DNA of 64,000 nt from Pseudomonas sp. HS6 (GTDB taxonomy: Bacteria > Pseudomonadota > Gammaproteobacteria > Pseudomonadales > Pseudomonadaceae), in contig NZ_CP067412.1 of the NCBI RefSeq assembly GCF_023375815.1, positions 930,001 through 994,000 of the forward strand, in the 5' to 3' direction. How positions within the stretch are numbered: position 1 is the stretch's first letter; each line of letters opens with the position of its first letter. The notes below the pieces were generated by a model, which worked only from the letters and a program-made list of their open reading frames with translations, was not told where the DNA came from and did no database searches. Shown here in pieces: positions 35,735 to 44,506 of the stretch. The position numbers and the translations under genes were made by a program.

Positions 35735-36795
35735 CAGGCGTTCCTCGCGGCGAAGTCGATGCGCGGATCGACCAGCGTGTAGCACAGGTCGCCGATCAGT
35801 TTTATCAGGAGGCCGAACAGGGTGAAGATGAACAGCGAGCCGAACACCACCGGGTAGTCGCGGGAGACCGCCGCTTCGTAGCTCATGCGTCCTAGACCAT
35901 CGAGGGAGAAAATCACCTCGATCAGCAGCGAGCCGGCGAAGAACACGCTGATGAACGCCTGGGGAATGCCCGACACCACCAGCAACATCGCGTTGCGAAA
36001 CACATGGCCATACAACACCCGGCGTTCGCTCAGGCCTTTGGCGCGAGCGGTGACCACGTACTGGCGGGTGATTTCATTGAGGAACGAGTTCTTGGTGAGG
36101 ATGGTCAGGGTCGCGAAGCCACCAATCACCAGTGCAGTGACCGGCAGAACAAGGTGCCAGAAGTAGTCGGCAATCTTGCCCAGCGTCGACAGCGATTCGA
36201 AGTTGTCCGAGACAAGTCCGCGCACGGGAAACCAATTGAGCGAAGTGCCGCCGGCAAACACCACGATCAGGAACATCGCGAACAGAAACGCCGGCATCGC
36301 GTAACCGATGATGATCGCCGTACTGCTCCAGATATCGAAATGACTGCCGTGATGCACGGCTTTGCGGATGCCCAGCGGGATCGACACCAGATAGGTGATC
36401 AGCGTGGCCCACAGCCCGAGGGAAATGGTCACCGGCATCTTCTGCAGGATCAGGTCGGTGACCGTGGCGCCGCGGAAGAAGCTCTTGCCGAAATCCAGCT
36501 GCGCGTAGTTCTTGAGCATCAGCCACAGACGTTCATGGGCCGGTTTATCGAAACCGTATTGTTTCTCGATGTCCTTGATCAGCTGCGGGTCGAGGCCGCG
36601 GCTGGCGCGGGAGGTGCTGCTCATGGTCTCGCTAGCGCCGCCACCGACATTGGCGCCGCCGATGCCTTGCAAATGAGCGATGGCCTGTTCCACCGGACCG
36701 CCCGGGGCGGCCTGGATGATCACGAAGTTGACCAGCAGAATGATCACCAGCGTCGGGATGATCAGCAGCAGGCGCCGCAGTATATAAGCCCACAT
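35734..36795 (-). CDS. yejB: ABC importer permease YejB
   Basis: 353 residues beginning [20 protein letters not shown]. Typical YejB features are [16 protein letters not shown] and the permease EAA loop [22 protein letters not shown] 36795 overlaps the yejA stop. With yejE it forms the inner-membrane channel for short peptides; in enterobacteria YejABEF is the importer of microcin C. Confidence 0.93.
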   Translation of the reverse strand: MWAYILRRLLLIIPTLVIILLVNFVIIQAAPGGPVEQAIAHLQGIGGANVGGGASETMSSTSRASRGLDPQLIKDIEKQYGFDKPAHERLWLMLKNYAQLDFGKSFFRGATVTDLILQKMPVTISLGLWATLITYLVSIPLGIRKAVHHGSHFDIWSSTAIIIGYAMPAFLFAMFLIVVFAGGTSLNWFPVRGLVSDNFESLSTLGKIADYFWHLVLPVTALVIGGFATLTILTKNSFLNEITRQYVVTARAKGLSERRVLYGHVFRNAMLLVVSGIPQAFISVFFAGSLLIEVIFSLDGLGRMSYEAAVSRDYPVVFGSLFIFTLFGLLIKLIGDLCYTLVDPRIDFAARNA

Positions 36796-38663
36796 CAGTG
36801 TGGCCCTCCGGGTCTGCCACGGCTGATCTTCTCGGCCGTCATCTGCTGGTTGGTCAGCGGCGTGCTGCTGATTTCCCACCAGCTCTCGATCGCTTCGTCA
36901 TTGCTTGCCTGCACGTTCGGGATGCCGAAGCGGTTCCACCAAACGGTGGAGGTGCCGGGCGGGTAATAGTTGGGAATCCAGTAGTAGTTCCATTGCAGCA
37001 CCCGGTCCAGCGCGTGGGCGTAATGCAGCATATCTGGCTGGGTCGAGGCGCGGATCAGACCGTTGATCAAGGTGTCGACCGCCGGATTTTTCAACACCAT
37101 ATAGTTGTTGGCGCCGGGATCGTTGGCCGAAGCGGACCCGAAGTAGTTAAGCAGTTCCCCACCGGGCGAGGTGGTGACCGGGTAACCGGTGACAATCATG
37201 TCGTAGTCGCGGCTCATCAGCCGGTTGACGTACTGCGAGGAGTCGATGCGGCGGATGTCGAGGTTGATGCCGATCTGTTTCAGCGTGCGCTTGTAGGGCA
37301 GCAGCAAGCGGTCCATGCCGTTCTGGCTGACCAGGAAGGTGAAGCTCAGCGGCTCGCCCTGTGCGTTGACCAATTGATCGCCGTCCGGTTTCCAGCCCGC
37401 CTGTTCCAGTAGTTCCAGTGCCTGAAGCTGCTTGTCACGGATCAGGCCGCTGCCGTCGGTTTTCGGCGCTTCGAAGACCTTCGTGAATACCTCGTCGGGG
37501 ATTTGCCCGCGCAGCGGTTCAAGGATCTTCAGTTCGGCGGCGTCCGGCAGTTCACTGGCCGCGAGGGCGCTGTTGGAAAAGTAACTCTGCTGGCGGATGT
37601 ACATGTTGCGCATCATCTGCCGGTTGCTCCATTCGAAGTCCCAGAGCATCGCCAGGGCCTGGCGCACGCGGCGGTCCTGAAACATCGGATTTTGCAGGTT
37701 GAACACGAAGCCCTGGGCCGATTGCGGCGCCTCGGTTGCCAGGTGAGCCTTCTGCAGGCGTCCGTCGCTCAGGGCCGGGCTGTCGTAGCCGATCGAATAG
37801 CCGGTAGCGGAAAATTCGCGGTTGTAGTCGTAGGCGCCGCCGCGCAACACCTGGCGGGCGACATCGGTATCGCCGAAGTACTCGATGCTGAAATGATCGA
37901 AATTGTAGAGCCCGCGGCTGACCGGCAAGTCCTTGCCCCACCAATCGCCATTGCGCTCGAAGGTGATGCTGCGCCCGGAGTCGACTTTTCCGACTCGGTA
38001 CGGGCCGCTGCCCAGTGGAGGTTCATAACCGCCACCGCCGGCGAAATCCCGGGTCTTCCACCAATGCTCGGGAAACACCGGCAGGGTCGCGATGTCCAGC
38101 GGCAGGGTGCGGTTTTCATTGCTCTTGAAATCGAAGCGCACGGTGAGCGGCGCTTCGACTTCGACGCCTTTGACGTCGGCGAACTGGGTGCGATAGCGCA
38201 GGCTGCCCTGGGTCATCAGCAAATCGTAGGTGTAGCGCACGTCTTCGGCGGTGATGGGTTTGCCGTCGGCGAAACGTGCCTTGGGATTGATGAAGAAGCG
38301 TAGGGACAGACCGTCTTCGGACCGTTCCATCTTCTGTGCCACCAGCCCGTAGACGGTGTACGGTTCGTCCATCGAGCGCTGAGCCAGAGGGGAATACAGC
38401 AGGCCGTCGATCTGGGTGACACCGATGCCTTTGTCGATATAGGGCAGGACATGGTCGAAGTGCCCGATTTCGATCGCCGAACGGCGCATCGTGCCCCCCT
38501 TGGGGGCCTGCGGGTTGGTGTAGTCGAAGTGACTGAAATTGGCCGTGTACTTCGCCGGTTCGCCGTAAACGGTCAATGCATGCTGCGGTGCAGCGTTCAC
38601 ACCTGCAGCGCCCATCAGCAAAGCCACGGCAGTGAACATCAAGGTGGAGAAAGCCAGTCGCAT
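36795..38663 (-). CDS. yejA: Periplasmic peptide-binding protein YejA
   Basis: 622 residues with a signal peptide ([21 protein letters not shown]...VNA). Family 5 solute-binding domain with [30 protein letters not shown], and [10 protein letters not shown]. Length and motifs fit YejA, the binding protein for oligopeptides and microcin C. First gene of the yejABEF set, all joined by one-base or short overlaps. Confidence 0.92.
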   Translation of the reverse strand: MRLAFSTLMFTAVALLMGAAGVNAAPQHALTVYGEPAKYTANFSHFDYTNPQAPKGGTMRRSAIEIGHFDHVLPYIDKGIGVTQIDGLLYSPLAQRSMDEPYTVYGLVAQKMERSEDGLSLRFFINPKARFADGKPITAEDVRYTYDLLMTQGSLRYRTQFADVKGVEVEAPLTVRFDFKSNENRTLPLDIATLPVFPEHWWKTRDFAGGGGYEPPLGSGPYRVGKVDSGRSITFERNGDWWGKDLPVSRGLYNFDHFSIEYFGDTDVARQVLRGGAYDYNREFSATGYSIGYDSPALSDGRLQKAHLATEAPQSAQGFVFNLQNPMFQDRRVRQALAMLWDFEWSNRQMMRNMYIRQQSYFSNSALAASELPDAAELKILEPLRGQIPDEVFTKVFEAPKTDGSGLIRDKQLQALELLEQAGWKPDGDQLVNAQGEPLSFTFLVSQNGMDRLLLPYKRTLKQIGINLDIRRIDSSQYVNRLMSRDYDMIVTGYPVTTSPGGELLNYFGSASANDPGANNYMVLKNPAVDTLINGLIRASTQPDMLHYAHALDRVLQWNYYWIPNYYPPGTSTVWWNRFGIPNVQASNDEAIESWWEISSTPLTNQQMTAEKISRGRPGGPH

Positions 38664-38798
38664 TGTCAGCCTTAAAGCCGGGTGATCGATAAGCGCAATT
38701 TGTACGCGAGCGCAGCGCTGTTCGCCAGCCGTGCAGTGTTACCAAAACACAACGGCCCGCCATCTGGCGGGCCGTTACACAGCGCAGCGGACGAAGGA

Positions 38799-39080
38799 TC
38801 AGTCCTGACGGCTGGTGACTTCCAGCAGGTGATAACCGAACTGAGTTTTGACCGGGCCCTGGACGACATTGATCGGGGCGCTAAAGACTACGGTATCGAA
38901 TTCCTTGACCATCTGGCCAGGGCCGAACGAGCCCAGATCACCGCCCTGACGGCTGGAAGGGCAGGTGGAGTTGGCTTTGGCGACTTCAGCGAAATCGGCG
39001 CCGGCTTCGATCTGGGCCTTGAGTTCGTTGCACTTGTCTTCGCTGGAAACCAGGATGTGGCGGGCAGTGGCTTTAGCCAT
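38799..39080 (-). CDS. Single-domain parvulin peptidyl-prolyl isomerase, second copy
   Basis: 93 residues from ATG 39080, preceded by GGAGATTTTTCCC. MAKATARHILVSSEDKCNEL at the start, CPSSRQGGDLGSFGPGQMV and TQFGYHLLEVTSRQD later: a complete parvulin domain without signal peptide. Like E. coli PpiC in size. Paralogue of the gene at 19075-19350. Confidence 0.93.
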   Translation of the reverse strand: MAKATARHILVSSEDKCNELKAQIEAGADFAEVAKANSTCPSSRQGGDLGSFGPGQMVKEFDTVVFSAPINVVQGPVKTQFGYHLLEVTSRQD

Positions 39081-39177
39081 GGGAAAAATCTCCAATCAAA
39101 TCAGTAAAGGGTGGAGCCTACCGGATTCAGTGGCCGATTTCTCGGCAAAGTTCCGTTCGGCTATCTGATGCCGGCTC

Positions 39178-40047
39178 TCAGAGATTAGCTGCCTGCAGGC
39201 GCAAGGCGTGTTCGACGTACAACTGGATCGAATCGGCTGCGCCGGCAGGTTCAGTGGAGGCCCGACGCAAGCTGCGCAAGTGATCAAATGGGTAGTCGGA
39301 ACGGATCACTGTGCCCAGATGAGAGCTGTAGCGGCCGACGAAACCGTCGTTCTGGCCGGGCTCGGTAATGAAATACTGGGACAGTGCCCGGCAGATGCCC
39401 TGAACCGGGTCGAGTGTTTGCAGATTCATTTCCGGTACAACGCCACTCCAGGAATAATAGCGGACGCCATTGACCCGTTCGGCTCCCTGCGCGCCCCAGC
39501 TCTCTGGCAGTGCTTGCGGATATTTGTCATTGAAATCACCGACCCCTACAGTCGTCAGTGCATTCAACGCGGCCAATGCATTTTTCGGAAGGGCCGTGGT
39601 TCCACCGAGCAGGCATAGAAAGTCGGAGAACAGCGTGGCCACATTCTGCGCGACGCTCTCCGGCAATCTTCCGGGAATCAGTGCCTTGCGCAAGAAATCT
39701 GCGAGCTCCGAGCCGTGGTTCGGTCCACTGACCGAAGTCACGGAAGCAACCCGTTGTGGGGCAACCGCTGCGGCATAGCGAGCCGCCAATGCGCCCTGAC
39801 TATGACCGATCAGGTTGACTTTGCTCGCGCCTGTGCCTCTGAGCACAGAATCAATCTGCCCGAGCAATTGTTTGCCCCGGACTTCATTGTCATGAATGGC
39901 TGAAAGATGAGGCACGAACACCTGTACGCCGACGGCCTTCAGCGCCTGTTTGACGTCGTGGAACAGCTCGAAAGGGCCGATTCGCTCGAATCCGAACAGG
40001 CCGTGCACCAACAGGATGGGATAAAGAGTTGTGGCATTTCGTTGCAT
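39178..40047 (-). CDS. Triacylglycerol lipase, family I.1 (P. fragi lipase type)
   Basis: 289 residues. Starts MQRNATTLYPILLVHGLFGF; the oxyanion-hole His-Gly, nucleophile elbow GHSQGALAARY (Ser about 103), SVSGPNHGSELAD and the catalytic His in RYSSHLGTVIRSDYPFDH are all present. The whole is close to the P. fragi lipase, also about 290 residues. No signal peptide is visible at the chosen start and there is no foldase (lif) gene next to it, which differs from the secreted lipases of P. aeruginosa. Confidence 0.9.
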   Translation of the reverse strand: MQRNATTLYPILLVHGLFGFERIGPFELFHDVKQALKAVGVQVFVPHLSAIHDNEVRGKQLLGQIDSVLRGTGASKVNLIGHSQGALAARYAAAVAPQRVASVTSVSGPNHGSELADFLRKALIPGRLPESVAQNVATLFSDFLCLLGGTTALPKNALAALNALTTVGVGDFNDKYPQALPESWGAQGAERVNGVRYYSWSGVVPEMNLQTLDPVQGICRALSQYFITEPGQNDGFVGRYSSHLGTVIRSDYPFDHLRSLRRASTEPAGAADSIQLYVEHALRLQAANL

Positions 40048-40384
40048 TTTTCATCCTTGATCGCAGAAGTTCATCGATATTTGCACGGTGCCACTCTAAA
40101 ACAGTCGTTGAGCTCACGATGTATGACGAGTCCCGATTCAGCGCCGGAAACTGGATCAGTGCGTGCAGGAAACTTCCTTGATGTTTGAAATCCGGATCGG
40201 AATATCTGGACATCTCCTGCTTTGCCCTCGGTATTTTCCCAGCCGTTGCCTACTTCCTGTGATGCGCTTGCCCGCGTTCTACGGAGTGAACGGACGACAT
40301 TAAGTTTTTGAGGAAGCGGCTTGAATAGAGGCTCTTCGACGCAGCAAGCCAGCTGCAGGGTATTTCCAGGGAATGGAGCTACGA
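40048..40384. other. Intergenic region between divergent lipase and repeat-protein genes
   Basis: 337 bases carrying the divergent start regions of the lipase (minus) and the three-repeat protein (plus). The open frames crossing it have no coding character I recognise. I see no strong hairpin or consensus promoter. Confidence 0.4.
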
Positions 40385-41494
40385 ATGAATACGCAGAACG
40401 TGCAGGAAACTACGCAGGGCAACGTTTTGGTCGCAGCAATGATCGAGTCACCCGGGTGCTCTTGCAGCCATCAGCCGGTTGACTCACTGCCCGCTGTCGC
40501 CCTCGACGCTGTGGAGGATGCGGTTCTTGATCCCTCGCGGAACAAGGTCATCGTGCGGATTGCGCCTTATCCCGATATGGCTTGCGGCGACAGGGTGGTA
40601 TTGAGCTGGCACGGTCTTGATATCGAGGGTGTGCCGTACCGAAACGAAAGCCTTCGATTCGTCAGCGAAGCTCAGTTGGGAAAGGAAATTGTATTCGTCG
40701 TCAGAAATCCTCACATCGCTGCACTGGATGGAGGTTCGCTGGAAGTCTTCTGGACATTGAGCAGCGTTACAAGGCGGGTGCCAGTGACCTCCGCTCGGGC
40801 GCGACTGGATGTCGGGGATGTTCGATACAGTTTGCTGCCGGCTACCATCGATGACGCTGTCGGGGGAAGTCTTGAACCTGCACGCGTCATCGATGGAACC
40901 ACGGTGACCCTGCTGCCTTACGCCGGAATGACAGTGGGAGATCGAGTGGAGTTGATCTGGCAAGGTTCCGTAGAGCACGCTTCCTTTCGGGACTGCCTGA
41001 TCGTCGAATCCTTTGCTGTTGGAACACCGCTGGTATTTGGCGTCGACCCACAATTCATCGGCCCGCACCTGGGTGGAGAGGTGGTGGTTCAATACTGCAT
41101 AGAGCAGAAAAGTGGTGCGATTCGCGAGTCAGGGATTACGCGGATCAGCATTGCTCCGCTGGTGCGGGGCGAACTGGCCGTACCACAAGTGCTGGAGGCG
41201 CAAGACGGAGTGCTCGACGTCAACGACACCATAGACGGCGTCAGTGTGGTGATCAGCAATGCGCAGTTGGAGGTTGGAGAGCTGGTTTATCTCAAGTGCG
41301 ATGGAGAGTTCTTCTTTCATCGTGATGATCGGGAAATCAGCAATGAGATGGAAATTGAGCCGCTCGTCTTTATCGTTCCTCATCGATTCTGGCGAGAGCA
41401 CATCAATACGGTCGTGCGTGTGTCTTATTCAGTCGAACGACTGGATGATGTCAGCCAGGTTTCCGATGGGGTTTTGCTAAACGTACAGGAATGA
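40385..41494 (+). CDS. Protein of unknown function with three Ig-like repeats
   Basis: 369 residues; ATG 40385 uses GGAG at 40374-40377, while ATG 40373 is an alternative. Unknown family. Three similar units of about 100 residues are visible: each begins with a V/A-L-D/E acidic segment (LDAVEDAVLD, IDDAVGGSLE, LEAQDGVLD). Each then has a beta-strand-like V-x-V and ends near M/L-x-V/C-GDRVxLxWxG (ACGDRVVLSWHG, TVGDRVELIWQG, EVGELVYLKCDG). This looks like tandem beta-sandwich modules as in bacterial surface or binding proteins. There is no signal peptide, but a Cys-rich N-terminal motif (GCSCSH) is present. Closed by a strong terminator. Confidence 0.6.
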   Translation: MNTQNVQETTQGNVLVAAMIESPGCSCSHQPVDSLPAVALDAVEDAVLDPSRNKVIVRIAPYPDMACGDRVVLSWHGLDIEGVPYRNESLRFVSEAQLGKEIVFVVRNPHIAALDGGSLEVFWTLSSVTRRVPVTSARARLDVGDVRYSLLPATIDDAVGGSLEPARVIDGTTVTLLPYAGMTVGDRVELIWQGSVEHASFRDCLIVESFAVGTPLVFGVDPQFIGPHLGGEVVVQYCIEQKSGAIRESGITRISIAPLVRGELAVPQVLEAQDGVLDVNDTIDGVSVVISNAQLEVGELVYLKCDGEFFFHRDDREISNEMEIEPLVFIVPHRFWREHINTVVRVSYSVERLDDVSQVSDGVLLNVQE

Positions 41495-41496
41495 TC

Positions 41497-41537
41497 AAAA
41501 AGCCTTCCGTGCGTACCCGCAACGGAAGGCTGTTTTT
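41497..41537. terminator. Bidirectional terminator
   Basis: AAAAAGCCTTCCGT (41497-41510) pairs with the inverted ACGGAAGGCTGTTTTT (41522-41537), giving a strong stem with A- and T-runs on both sides. It ends transcription of the three-repeat gene (plus) and of the DAHP synthase gene (minus). Confidence 0.88.
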
Positions 41538-41541
41538 GTAA

Positions 41542-42618
41542 TCAGAGCCGGGATTTTATCCGAAGGCGGTCAGCTGCATTGAGCAGCAGGTGTTCCGTGG
41601 CGCTGAAGCCCAGGCAGCCATCGGTCACGGAAATGCCGTAACGCAACGACTCGCTCAGGGGCTGGCATCCTTCGAACAGGTGCGACTCGATCATCATGCC
41701 GACCAGTGAGCGATCGCCTTGCAGGCGTTGTTCCAGTACATCGTTGAATACTTCCGGCTGACGCAGAGGATCCTTACCGCTGTTGGCGTGACTGCAATCG
41801 ACCATGATCCGGCTCGGAATCTTCAAGCGGCTCAGTTCGGTATGGATTCGGGACACGCTGGCGCGATCGTAGTTCGGCCCTTGATGGCCGCCGCGCAGGA
41901 CCAGGTGTGTATCCGGGTTGCCCGAAGTCGGAATGATTGCCGGATGACCCTGGCTGTCTACGCCGAAATGGCGATGTGGGTGAGCCGCTGAGCGCATTGC
42001 GTCGACGGCAATGGATACGCCGCCATCGGTGCCGTTCTTGAAGCCGACCGGCATGCTCAGTCCGCTGGCCATCTCGCGATGAATCTGTGATTCGGTTGTT
42101 CGCGCACCGATGGCAACCCAACTGAGCAGGTCGTCGAAGTAGCCAGCAGCCATGGGTTGCAGAAGTTCGGTGGCAACAGGAAGGCCGAGGCGGATCATTT
42201 CCAGCATCAGTTCGCGTGACAGCGTCAGGCCGGCGGCCATGTCATCGCTGCCGTCCAGGCGGGGATCGTACGCGAGACCCTTCCACCCGACGGTGGTGCG
42301 GGGTTTTTCGACGTAGGCGCGCATCACGAGCAACATTTCCTGGCTGACGTCATTGGCCAGTCGGGCAAGTTTTTCGGCGTATTCGAGCGCTGATTCGGGA
42401 TCGTGAATGGAGCAAGGGCCAACGACTACCAGCAAGCGGTGGTCTTCGCCGTTGAGAATGGCGCGGATGGCCTGGCGGTGATTGGCAATCTGCTGGTTCA
42501 AGGCATTGCTCAGGGGCAATTGCAGCTTGAGTTGCAGTGAACTGGGCAGACGCAGGGACAATGCTTCGTTGGCCGGGTTCAGGGTGGACAGTGGCAGAGC
42601 AGAAACGGACGAGTTCAT
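41542..42618 (-). CDS. Class I 3-deoxy-7-phosphoheptulonate (DAHP) synthase
   Basis: 358 residues of the AroF/AroG/AroH type: VVGPCSIHDPESALEYAEKL, MRAYVEKPRTTVGWKGLAYDP, VGFKNGTDGGVSIAVDAM, and MVDCSHANSGKDP carry the substrate and metal-binding residues. It catalyses the first step of aromatic amino acid synthesis from PEP and erythrose 4-phosphate. Which of Phe, Tyr or Trp inhibits it cannot be read with certainty. The leader at 42666-43086 has an aromatic-rich peptide and a terminator, so expression is probably controlled by attenuation. Confidence 0.93.
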   Translation of the reverse strand: MNSSVSALPLSTLNPANEALSLRLPSSLQLKLQLPLSNALNQQIANHRQAIRAILNGEDHRLLVVVGPCSIHDPESALEYAEKLARLANDVSQEMLLVMRAYVEKPRTTVGWKGLAYDPRLDGSDDMAAGLTLSRELMLEMIRLGLPVATELLQPMAAGYFDDLLSWVAIGARTTESQIHREMASGLSMPVGFKNGTDGGVSIAVDAMRSAAHPHRHFGVDSQGHPAIIPTSGNPDTHLVLRGGHQGPNYDRASVSRIHTELSRLKIPSRIMVDCSHANSGKDPLRQPEVFNDVLEQRLQGDRSLVGMMIESHLFEGCQPLSESLRYGISVTDGCLGFSATEHLLLNAADRLRIKSRL

Positions 42619-42665
42619 ATTGGGTCTTCCTGGGCTGGTCGCGGGTCTTTCCCGCCGACTCGGCC

Positions 42666-42818
42666 CTATTGGGGTGTTCGACAGTTGGCCGTATTGGCTA
42701 CATGCGTTGGCTTGCCACCTGTGGGTGACCGATCGGAGGCGGCAGGCTGTCCCGAGCGGAGGCTGCTAAATCGCCAGGCAGTAAAGCTGTCGTAACGGTA
42801 ATAAGTGGCGTAGTTCAT
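42666..42818 (-). CDS. Small tyrosine-rich ORF upstream of the DAHP synthase gene
   Basis: 50 codons from ATG 42818 with TTTGAGGAATCACGAC upstream. The N-terminal 17 residues MNYATYYRYDSFTAWRF hold four Tyr, one Trp and two Phe, an unusual content for a chance frame. It is downstream of the leader terminator and ends 48 bases before the synthase ATG. It may be a second regulatory peptide, or a small protein, or noise; the C-terminal half is ordinary. Confidence 0.45.
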   Translation of the reverse strand: MNYATYYRYDSFTAWRFSSLRSGQPAASDRSPTGGKPTHVANTANCRTPQ

Positions 42819-42866
42819 GTCGTGATTCCTCAAATGTCTGTTGTGTCGCTGAAAGTTCAGGGCCTG

Positions 42867-42902
42867 AAAAACAAAACCCCCGGTCGGGAGGCCGACCGGG
42901 GG
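42867..42902 (-). terminator. Leader terminator (attenuator) before DAHP synthase
   Basis: On the minus strand CCCCCGGTCG and CGACCGGGGG form a 10-base-pair GC stem followed by TTTTGTTTTT. It lies 50 bases after the stop codon of the aromatic-rich leader peptide and about 250 bases before the synthase. This is the classical place for a transcription attenuator. Confidence 0.8.
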
Positions 42903-42951
42903 TTGAGAATTCTCTGGTAGGCGACCCGTCTGTATGGGCGCCGTGTGGGTA

Positions 42952-43086
42952 TCAGGCGCGCCAGTGGCTAAACCAATACCCAAAATAAAAGCTGGCTGGA
43001 GCGCAAATGTCCTTCACGCGCGCAGCCGCAGCCGCAGCCGAGCGCTGAGCGCTGGTGGCAAGAAGCTGTGCAAGGGCGTTGAACAT
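42952..43086 (-). CDS. Leader peptide for attenuation of the DAHP synthase gene
   Basis: 44 codons, ATG 43086 with a CGGAG ribosome site 8 bases upstream, stop TGA at 42952-42954. The segment SFYFGYWFSHW near the C-terminus is a run with three Phe, two Tyr and two Trp codons in 11, ideal for a ribosome to stall when aromatic aminoacyl-tRNA is scarce. The terminator hairpin follows within 50 bases. An Ala repeat (GCT/GCG) lies in the middle. The leader is not a known named gene to me. Confidence 0.75.
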   Translation of the reverse strand: MFNALAQLLATSAQRSAAAAAARVKDICAPASFYFGYWFSHWRA

Positions 43087-43270
43087 GATGTGTCTCCGAT
43101 GAATGCGCCGAGCTTACTAGAGCCCGATGCGCGTCAGCAATCAGAAAATGCTATCGAAGGTATAAGACGTGCTCTATCGGTTGAGCCTTCGGCAAGCTAT
43201 GACACACTCTGCCGTTTTCGGCAGTTCACGGTTGAGTCGCGTCGAGGCCGGCATCAGGGGAGGGCAAGGC

Positions 43271-43735
43271 ATGAAGGAGGGGGATGTGCAAACAAGGTTT
43301 CATTTGCGACCGGCGATGCCCGATGACCTGTCGTTTACGCGAGAAATTACCTGTCAGAACATGCTCCGCTTTTACATCAGCTACGATCTGCTGTGGCAGG
43401 ACGAAGCTTTCGATATCGCCTGGGCCGGACGCGAAAACTGGATGATTGAATGCGAGGGCAGGTCTGTGGGCTATTTCAGCCTCAGTCGTGATGCCCGCGC
43501 GTTGTACATTCGCGAGTTACAGGTCTGCGAGGGATTTCAGGGTAAGGGTGCAGGTTCCTGGGCGATCGATCAGGCCATTGCAATGGCGCAACTGGAACGT
43601 CGTCCGGCATTACGCCTCACAGTGTTCAAGAATAATCCGGCGCAAAACCTGTACCGCAGAAAGGGAATGGTTGTGCAGGGCGAAGATGAGTGTTTCCTGC
43701 GGATGCAGTTCGATTTCAGTACACGTGTGCTCTGA
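43271..43735 (+). CDS. GNAT family N-acetyltransferase
   Basis: 154 residues, ATG 43271 with GGGGAGGG upstream; a longer in-frame start at 43169 is less likely. Has the GNAT acetyl-CoA pocket pattern ALYIRELQVCEGFQGKGAGSWAIDQA and the C-terminal NPAQNLYRRKGM motif. Substrate not deducible. Located directly upstream of gacA on the same strand, but separated by about 130 bases. Confidence 0.88.
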   Translation: MKEGDVQTRFHLRPAMPDDLSFTREITCQNMLRFYISYDLLWQDEAFDIAWAGRENWMIECEGRSVGYFSLSRDARALYIRELQVCEGFQGKGAGSWAIDQAIAMAQLERRPALRLTVFKNNPAQNLYRRKGMVVQGEDECFLRMQFDFSTRVL

Positions 43736-43862
43736 AACGCACGGCCGGCAAGCTCTGAATGATGATTTGAAACTTTTTATATGTTGGTTGCCGCTAGGTC
43801 TGTCTGGCACTTTTTGCTAAGGTGTCCGGCATCCCAATAAGACCATATCGCGAGGTGTCTGC

Positions 43863-44504
43863 TTGATTAGGGTACTAGTGGTCGATGACCATGATCTCGT
43901 TCGTACAGGCATTACACGAATGTTGGCCGATATTGATGGCTTGCAAGTGGTTGGCCAGGCCGAGTCCGGGGAAGAATCCCTTATCAAGGCCCGTGAGCTG
44001 AAGCCTGATGTGGTGCTGATGGACGTCAAGATGCCTGGCATCGGCGGCCTGGAAGCCACGCGCAAACTGCTGCGCAGCCATCCGGACATCAAGGTGGTTG
44101 CGGTCACTGTGTGCGAAGAGGATCCGTTTCCTACACGTTTGTTGCAGGCTGGTGCGGCGGGTTACCTGACCAAAGGCGCCGGATTACCGGAAATGGTCCA
44201 AGCCATCCGCCTGGTGTTTGCCGGTCAGCGCTACATCAGTCCGCAGATTGCTCAACAATTGGCGATCAAGTCTTTCCAGCCAACCAATGATTCTCCGTTC
44301 GATGCCTTGTCCGAGCGTGAAATCCAGATTGCCTTGATGATTGTCGGATGCCAGAAGGTGCAGATCATTTCCGACAAATTGTGCCTGTCGCCAAAAACCG
44401 TAAATACCTACCGTTACCGCATTTTCGAGAAGCTTTCGATCAGCAGTGATGTCGAGCTGACGCTTCTGGCAGTTCGTCACGGCATGGTTGATGCCAGCCT
44501 CTGA
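43863..44504 (+). CDS. gacA: Response regulator GacA
   Basis: 213 residues with a TTG start (43863), the known start form of gacA in Pseudomonas. Receiver domain ([17 protein letters not shown]; acceptor Asp in [14 protein letters not shown], about residue 54; Lys in YLTKGAG) and a LuxR-type helix-turn-helix ([15 protein letters not shown]). It controls rsm small RNAs and so secondary metabolism. The linkage with uvrC is the standard pseudomonad gacA-uvrC operon; the genes are 2 bases apart. Confidence 0.96.
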   Translation: MIRVLVVDDHDLVRTGITRMLADIDGLQVVGQAESGEESLIKARELKPDVVLMDVKMPGIGGLEATRKLLRSHPDIKVVAVTVCEEDPFPTRLLQAGAAGYLTKGAGLPEMVQAIRLVFAGQRYISPQIAQQLAIKSFQPTNDSPFDALSEREIQIALMIVGCQKVQIISDKLCLSPKTVNTYRYRIFEKLSISSDVELTLLAVRHGMVDASL

Positions 44505-44506
44505 CC

